Made by a program: the position numbers and the translations under genes
The notes under the pieces: generated by a model
The model's database searches: none
Seen by the model: the letters and a program-made list of their open reading frames with translations, nothing else
Told to the model about the DNA's origin: nothing
Shown: positions 39,101 through 48,100 of the stretch, in pieces
Position numbering within the stretch: position 1 is the first letter of the stretch
How the letters are laid out: each line of letters opens with the position of its first letter
Assembly (NCBI GenBank): GCA_024803745.1
Contig: JANJXV010000004.1
Location: 56,835,858-56,899,857 of the forward strand
Length of the DNA: 64,000 bases
Direction: 5' to 3'
From: Megascapheus bottae
Lineage: Eukaryota; Chordata; Mammalia; Rodentia; Geomyidae

Positions 39101-42100
39101 AAGATACATTTAAATGAATTTATATGATACTGGTCATATTTATTTTTATTTTTCGCAATCATCTGTCACTACAGAAAGGTCAACATTTGGAACCTTTCAT
39201 CATGAATTTCATTAATTCTTGTGAATCTCCAAAGCCTAAACCAAGTAGACCAGAACTGACTATTCTCAGCCCTACTTCAGAAAACAACAAGAAGGTACCG
39301 CATGCAGTGTAAAGAGTTATTAAATCATGTAGCCAGGTCCAGAATTGATATGGACAAAAGTTCTATGAGAGCATGGCTAACCAAGAGGGATAGTCATTGG
39401 GCTTTCCCTTTACCCGTCTGCTTTCTTAGTTCTCATCAATGTTGTATAGATTCTTCCTTTTATCCTTGTCATCTCCTTCTAGAACACTGATTAATTCTCA
39501 TTGTTTTCCATATCTTTCAACCTTCCCCTCCCCCCCACACGTTTGCTGTCTTTGTTCTCTTACTTTCTGGTATATCCTTATTTTACTGATCTCTCTCCAG
39601 TCTGTTTAATGGTAACTGATTAGCTGTTTAAACCTATCTAGGCTTGTGCAAGAATTTTGTTCCTGTGTGTATTTTTAGAATTCATTGTTTTCCCGAGTAT
39701 TTTTCACTAATGGGTTACATACATAATATATGTATATATGTGTGTATATGTATGTAGAACTAAAAGGGAGTGTACATGAGTAATAGTTATGATTTTAAGT
39801 AGTTGGGTTTCTCTCCATCCTTTCCAGACTTACTGTATTATTAGCATTTTCTAATGGCAAATTGAACATAAAACATAGAAGAGGAGAGGGAATGTATTAG
39901 GAGGAAGAGTCCTTTTCATATTTCTTGGATTAGAGAAAATGTTTGACCTTATGCTTCTAAGAATAAGAATACCCAATACAAGAGCCAATAGAGGACTAAG
40001 GACATGGCTCTAGTAGTAGAGTACTTATTTAAGTATATGTAGGAATGAGATCCTATGGTATAAATCCTTTGAACAATTAACAGATTGCTTAACAAAAAGA
40101 GTATTAGAGAGCCATGTGTGGTGGCTCATGCCTATAATCCTAGCTACTCAAGAAGCTGAGATCTGAGGATTGGTGTTCAAAGCCAGCCCGGGCAAAGTCT
40201 GTGAGACTCTTAGCTCCAATTAACCACTAGAAAACCAGAAGTGGCACAGTGGTAGCCTTGAGCTGAAGAGCTCAGAGACAGCACCCAGGCCCAGAGTCCA
40301 AGCCCCAGTACTGACCAAAAAAAAAAAAAAATTAGGTAGCTGAAGGATGAGTTGACTGGAGAGGATAAGGGTTATAGGAAGGAAAGATAACTGGAGAGAG
40401 AGGGAAAAGTGAATGAATACAATCATAATAATCAGTGTGCATGCATGAAAATAGACTAGGAAGCTTGATAAGACTGGTGGGGGAGGGTTAAGTGAGCAGA
40501 GGGGAATGTTCTCATGAAACTTCTAGAATCTGTCCCTAGCCTCTTTGTGCTCAAAGCTAGTATTCTATTACTTTGAGCCATGGCACCACTTGTGGTGATT
40601 AATTGGAGATAAGAGTTTCATAGACTTTCCTTCCCTGGCTGGCTTTAAACCACAATCCTCAGATCTCAGTCTCCTGAATAGCTAGGACTACAGGTATGAA
40701 GTACCAGCAGCATCTGGCTTATAATAAGGTGAAAATACTCATCTTCAGATAAAATTGCATGCTTTTTTTCTGTAGACTTTGTAGTACTCTATTTGTTTTT
40801 CACTGCTTATTTTACATCTTTATTTCTTGACCTGCATTTATTAGGTATTTGAATATGCTGACCTTATTCTACTGTCTGACACATGGGATGTATTTAATAC
40901 AATAGCTCCTTTTTATTTTTGTAAGAGTATGGCTAAGATTTAAGTACATTTCATCACTTTTACTATGCGTAATTTTTCACATATCTATATATATGAAATA
41001 TGCATACAAATAAATATATTACATACATATATATCTATACATACATAGATATACACATGCACACACATACATATTGACTAGCCCTTTCTGGGCTTTGAAT
41101 GTTATTGTCCAGATAAGCTTTGCATAAAGCTGAATTTTCATCCCTTAATAAGTGATGATTTGTAATCTACGTTACTACTAAATTTTTTTTTGGGGGGGAT
41201 AGTGAGGCTTGAACTTTAGGCCTAGGCACTCTCCCTGAGCTCTTCAGCTCAAGGCTACCACCTACTCCTGGAGCCACAGTGCCACTTCTGGTTTTCTAGT
41301 GGTTAATTGGAGATAAGAGTCTCATGGTCTTTAGTGCCAGGGTTGGCTTTGAACCATGATCTTTGGATCTCAGCCTACTAAGTAGCTACTAAGTAGGATT
41401 ATTGGTGTGAGTCATCGCACCTGGCTACTACTAAAATTTTTGATCAATGCTGCAGGTACATGTTGTTATAAGTTAATTTGCTTCTTTGAGCACATAAAGC
41501 CAAGGAAGGGAGCTGGGCATGGTGGCATGTCTGTAGTCAGAAGGCTGAGGCAGAAGAATCAAGAGTATAAGGCCATCTTAGGCCACATAATGAAAAATCA
41601 ACAAAAAGGTGAGATTAGAGGTATAGTTCAGTTGTAGAATACTTGCATGTGTGAAGGCCTGGGTTCAGTTGCTAGCACACACACCACACACACACATGCA
41701 TACATGTGTGCACTCGCAGAGGAATTCTTTATGGGTAATGCATTAACTATTGTATCTTAAAGTTAAATGCAAACTTTTATGTGATCATTTGAGGGGAATA
41801 TACGTTATGTAACTTTGGGCATAAATTGGATCTTCAAAGTGGATTTTAACATAGTCTCTGTTTTAGTTGGAAAAAGTTTAACTTCTTTTGCTCTAGCCTT
41901 AGTGATGATCGTCAGAAAGTGTTTAAGCAATATATCTCTTATTATTTCAACTCTTTATTATAGCTTTACAATGACCTATTTAAGAATAATGCAAATCGTG
42001 CTGAGAATACAGAGAGGAAGCAAAATCAGAACTATTTTATGGAGGTGATGACTGTAGAAGGAGTCTATGATTATCTGATGTATGTAGGTAAGATATAAGT

Positions 42101-45100
42101 TGTTTATGTTAAAATTTGCACCTAAAGCTTCACATGATGTAAATTAATGTTTTTGAATATTTATTTACTTGAACATTTATTGAAGATATTTCGTTGATAA
42201 AAATGTAGGGCCAGGAGTTGAGCCTAGTGGTAGAGTGCTTGCCTAGCATGCACGAAGATACGGGTTCAATTCCTCGGTACCACATACATAGATAAAAGCA
42301 GGAAGTGGTTCTGTGGCTCAAGTGGTAGAGCTCTATCCTTGAGAAAGCCCAAGGACAGTACTCAAGACCTGAGCTCAAGCCCAGGACTGGCAAAAAAAAA
42401 AAAAAAAAAAAACCACAAAAAACCCCCCACAAAAAATGTAATATTGATTGTGAACATATTGAAGTTACTAATGTTTACAAATGCAAGACTGGCCTTTGTT
42501 ACTTGCATTTTCTATATTGAATAATATAGAAAACCAGCTAGGTGCTGGTATGTTACTCTTGTAGCTACTTAGAAGATTGAGACTTGAGGCTTACATTTCA
42601 GTCAGCCTTGGCAAGAAAGTCCTATGAGATTTCTTTATCTCTAATAACTGCCAGAAAGCTGGAAGTAGAACTGTGGCTTAACTAATAGAGTGCTGGATGG
42701 GAGCATAAAAGCTTAGGGATAGTGCCCAGGCCCTGAGTTCAAGTCCCATGACTAGCCCAAAAATAAAATGTAATAAAGCTGGGTGCTGGTAGCTGTCATC
42801 ATGCCTATAGTCCTAACTACTCAGGAGGCTGCGATCTGAGGATCTCGGTTCAAAGCCGCCTGAACAGGAAAGTCTTCAGTTAAATCACAGAAAAAGTTGG
42901 AACTGGATGCTGTGGCTCCAGTGATAGAGTGCTAACCTTGAGGAAAAGAAGCTCAGGGACAGGGGCCGGGAGTTTGGCCTAGAGATAGAGTGCTTGCCTA
43001 GTGTTCACAAAGACCTGGGTTTGATTCTTCGGTATCATATACATAGAAAAAATCCAGAAGTGGTGCTGTGGCTCAAGTGGTAGAGCTCTAGTCTTGAGAA
43101 AACCCAAGGACAATACTCAGGCCCTGAGCTCAAGCCCAGGACTGGGGAAAAAAGCTTATGTGAAAAAACGTAAATGTTTGAATAGGTAATAAACACACAT
43201 GGGACAAAATTTCAAAAGGTAAATCAGACTACAAAAAAAAAAGAGCAGCTCAGGGACATCACCCAGTTCCAGAGTTCAAGCCTCAGGCCTAACAAGAGAG
43301 AAAGAGAAAGAGGAAGGGGGAAGGGGGAGGGGGGAGAGAAGGGAGGGGGGGAAGAGAGGGAGAGAGAGAGAGATTTATCTATCATAAACAAAAGGTATTC
43401 TAATTGATTCTTCTCAGGACGGGTGGTTTTCCAAGTTCCTGACTGGCTTCATCATCTTCTAATGGGAACTCGAATCCTCTTTAAAAACACCCTGGAAATG
43501 TACACTGACTACTATCTTCAGTGTAAACTAGAACAGCTATTTCAGGAGCACCGTTTGGTTTCACTCATAACACTTCTCAGAGGTTTGTATTTTATCATGT
43601 TTTTGTTCCATATTTTATATACTCAGTGATTTCAGTTGAATCTAAAAACTTTATTAGCATTTCTACTATTGAGGAAATACTTAGTATGAATAGATACTTT
43701 CAGAAATATCTTTTCTAACAATATAACAGCAAAATTCATGAAATAGTATGTTGAAAATGAATTCTACAACTTGAGTGTAGGGTGAGGGGAGGGAAAGTGG
43801 GAGGAAAGTGTGGGAGAGGGTAACAATGTTTAACAAGAAGTATACTCACTACCTTATGTTTGTAACTGTAACCGCTCTGGACATCACCCTGAAAATAAAA
43901 CTGAATTAAAAATGTTAAAAAATATCTTTTCTACTCTTATTATAGATGCTATATTCTGTGAAAACACTGAACCTCGGTCTCCCCAAGATAAGCAAAAAGG
44001 AGCAAAACAGACTTTTGAAGAAATGATGAATTACATTCCAGGTATTGTAGCCTAGTTTGATATAGATTAGTACTCATTTGAGGTTTCAATGTGTGTTAAT
44101 TACTAAAGCTAATGTTTATTGTGGGCTCTCAGTTTGCAAGTAGTTATAAAGACAAACTCACAAATTAAATACAGTTTTTTTTCCCTAGTGTCATCACTAA
44201 AATTCAAGACTAAGCTGGTTTTCAAATATTAGTAAGCTGTATTATTTCTCTCTTTCCCTTTTTTCTCTTTGGTCTTTGTGCTTATTTGCTCAAAGCTAGC
44301 ACTCTACCACTTGAGCCACAGCTCCACTTTTAGCTTTTTTGGTGCTTGATTGGAGTTGAGTATCATAGACTTACTGCCCACATTGGCTTTGAACTATGAT
44401 TCTCACATCTCAACCTCCTCTGAGTAGCTAGACTTACAAGTGTGACCAATGCCTGGCCTCTTTGGAATGGTGTTAGAATTTAACCCCAGGGCCTTGTGCA
44501 TGCTACCTAATTATTACCAGCAGATTCTTTCAAACTTAATTTATAGTTGAGCTGATCAAAATTGTGCATTATTGGACAATTAATACCTGCTGCTCACTAC
44601 AACATGAGAAAAGGTATACTAGTGTATATGATTAAGAAGTCAGTCCCAGGCACTGGTGGCTCAGGCATGTAATCCTAGCTGAGATCTGAGGATCATGGTT
44701 CAAAGCCATCCGTGGTATGGAAGTTTGTGAGACTCTTATCTCCAATTAACCACCAGAAAACTGGAAGCAGAGTTATGGCTCAGAGTGGTAGAGTGCTAGC
44801 CTTGGCAAAAGAACTAAGGGACAGTGCCCAGGATCTGAGTTCAAGCCCCACAACCAACCAAAAAGAAATAAAAAGAAATCAGAGCTCATTCATCCTTTCC
44901 AAATTTGTGGAGCATCTTTCATGTTCCAGATGCTGTGCAGATTACAAAGGATGCAAAAAGTAGACTTTAGTAGCTCAGTCTGGTAGGAAGACAGACATTT
45001 AGACAAAACATACATGTGTCATTGCAGGCATGTTCAAGTCATAGAGGCATTAAGGGAAAGATGGTCATTTCTCTTGTAAAATTGGTAAGTTTGGGCCATT

Positions 45101-48100
45101 AAGTAAATGAATGACAGCTCTTCTTATGATGGGAAATAAAGAGAAAAATGTCAGGTGATCAAGCAGAGTACTTAGTAGTTTAAGATATCCTGACCCCCAG
45201 AACTTTGACGTTTTAAATGTGAAGGGTTTACAAGTGTGAGTGTCCAGTAAAGTGATTAAATATCTTATTTTAGAAGTGGGAGAATAGGTGCTAGTAAGTC
45301 CTCTATGAGTGGAAATACAGAGTAACAGGAGAAAAGGATGACTCTGTCTGGAAGCCAAACTTCAGGTTATATCTTCATGTAAGCTGAAGTTACTCCTGTG
45401 CACTAGAAATAAGCAAAAAACACTGAAAAAACTGAAAAATTAAATAGTTCTTAGATCCAAAAGAGAGTTTGGGCACAACGCAAATCACTGCTTCCAAATT
45501 GGAGAGACAAATGTTCAATTGAGAGAATCACATCTGGCTTTGCAAAGCAGGAGCTATATCTTTTGCAACCAGGGCTTAGCTAGGGATATTATAACTAATA
45601 TCCATCCAAGTAAAACTAGCTCTATTGGGGAACAGGTACCAGTGGGAAGGGGTTGGGCAAATGAAGACAAATGGGCATCTTCTGGGCCTCAGGACTGGCA
45701 AACCCACAAGAAACAACAAGCCTTAAAAACCTTTTGTTTTCAAGAGCCTCTTGCACAAGCACTGATTTGGAAAATACTGACTTATGTGATAGCTAGTAAC
45801 AGAGGAGATATTTTTGCTCTTAGATCCAGTTAATATGGATCATTTGCGAATTGGTTTCACATATGGATTTCTTGTTTAGATCTAATAGTTAAATGCATTG
45901 GTGAAGAAACCAAGTATGAAAGCATCAGACTTCTCTTTGATGGCCTACAACAGCCAGTACTCAATAAACAGGTAAAATCTATAAAAGCCAGTAGACTAGC
46001 GCTGCCTAGGTTTGCTAGATGACATAGTATATTATTAGCTTGTAAATTAAATTCAGAGAAAAAGTTTTACTTGTGTTTTTTTGTGTTTGATGGTTATACC
46101 TTTTTTATTTGTGACAAATTTCTTTATTAAAGGATTTATTAACATTGATTTTCACATCATGTGACATAAATTTTTAACCTAAAATTAATATATACTCAAT
46201 TATAGAAAATTGGGATATGTAGGAAATTCATGAAATAAAGTTAAAAATCACTTCAAAGTTATCTGGAATGACATTATGTATATGCTTTATTGGGATCTTA
46301 GTACTGTTTCAATTTTATATTTTATTTCTTTGAGATTTTTGTTACATATGAAATGTTCTTAACACAAGAAAGAATTAGGCATATGATAAAAATGATTGTG
46401 GAACAATGTTCATTGCAGCATTATTCACCATAGCAAAGATATGGAACCAACCTAGATGTCCCTCAGTTGATGAGTGGATCAACAAGTTGTGGTATTTGTA
46501 CACAATGGAATTTTATGCTGCTGTCAGAAAAAACGACATCTCCCCATTTGTTAGGAAATGGAAAGACTTAGAAAAAATCATATTAAGTGAAGTAAGTCAG
46601 ACTCAAAGGAACTTAGGCTCAATGGTTTCCCTCATTTGTCATAACCAGTAGAAACCTTGGGCTCTACTAGCAGAGATCTGCAATAGAGCAAAACCTTGAT
46701 ACATAAGGCCATATAGTATGAAGCTAATTGAAAGGACCTCCAGGATATTGAAACAAAAGCCATATAACAAATGACTGTTGTCCTTAATGTACTATGTTAT
46801 CTCTCATCTCCTTTGCTGTCCCTTGGGTATCTCATATTGTTATAGTACCTCACTTTGTTATCTGATATATTGAATTTATTTGTATTTGATTATTTGAAAT
46901 TTGATAGGGAAGGGGGGAAAATCAAAACGGGGGTGGGGGTGGGGGGGAGGGTAAAGGGTACCAAGACATGTGAAAGGGTATCAATATATGTGAATTAATG
47001 CACCTTCTATAATGGCAAATATCATGTAACCCTTTTATTAATTACAATAAAAGAATATAAAAAAAATGATTGTGGAGCCAGGAGTGTGGCCTAGCAGTAG
47101 AGTGCTTGCATAGCATGCATGAAGCTCTGGGTTTGATTCCTTAGTACCACATACACAGTAAAAGCTAGAAGTGGTACCGTGGCTCAAGTGGTAGAGTACT
47201 AGCCTTGAGAAAGCTCAAGGACAGTGCCTTGGGTCCTGAGTTCAAGCCCCAAGATGGTACAAAAAATGCACATGTAACCACATATACTTACCATGGATTT
47301 TAAGACATGAACATTATTAAGAGTTATTTTACATTGTCAACACCATTCCCTGACTTTCCATTTAGAAATAACTACCACTTTTGTATTTATTTTCTTGTTT
47401 GCTCCCTTAATTGATTAATTTATTTTATAGTTGACCTATGTTTTGTTGGACATTGTGATACAAGAACTGTTTCCAGAGCTCAATAAGGTAAGTAGAAAGA
47501 TTCCATTTTAAATGTGAGGCAGGCATCTTAGGGGACATGGTGACACCTGTATATAACCCTCCCCACCAAAAGTGCTAATTCTTTCTGTTAATCTCTGGGT
47601 TCACAAAAATTAATGAAACCCTTGCAACTATGATCCTTTACTAATGGAATAAATTCTGGATTGAGGATGTAGCTCAGCACTGAGTGCTTGATTAGCATGG
47701 GGAGGCCCTGGCTCCCATCACCAGCACTGCAGAAAAGGGACAAAAGGTCAAAACTGAGGACTGTTTTCCTACCTAATTACAAACAGATAAGGACCCTTTA
47801 CAGTCCTCTTAGAGGAATATAGGAGTGTTAAATAATATATTTTTTTAAATTTTATAGCTGGGTGTGGTGGCTCTGGTGTGTAATCCTAGCTACTCAGGAG
47901 GCTGAGATCTGAGAATCACAGTTCAAAGCCAGCCAGGGCACTAAAGAACTTGAGACTCTTATCTCCAATTAACCACCAGAAAACAGGAAGTAGTGCTGTG
48001 GCTCCTCAGGTAGGGTAGTAGCCTTGATCTGAGCTCAAGCCTCATGAACCACACACACACACACAAAAAAAAAAACAAAAAAAATCCCAACAATATTACT

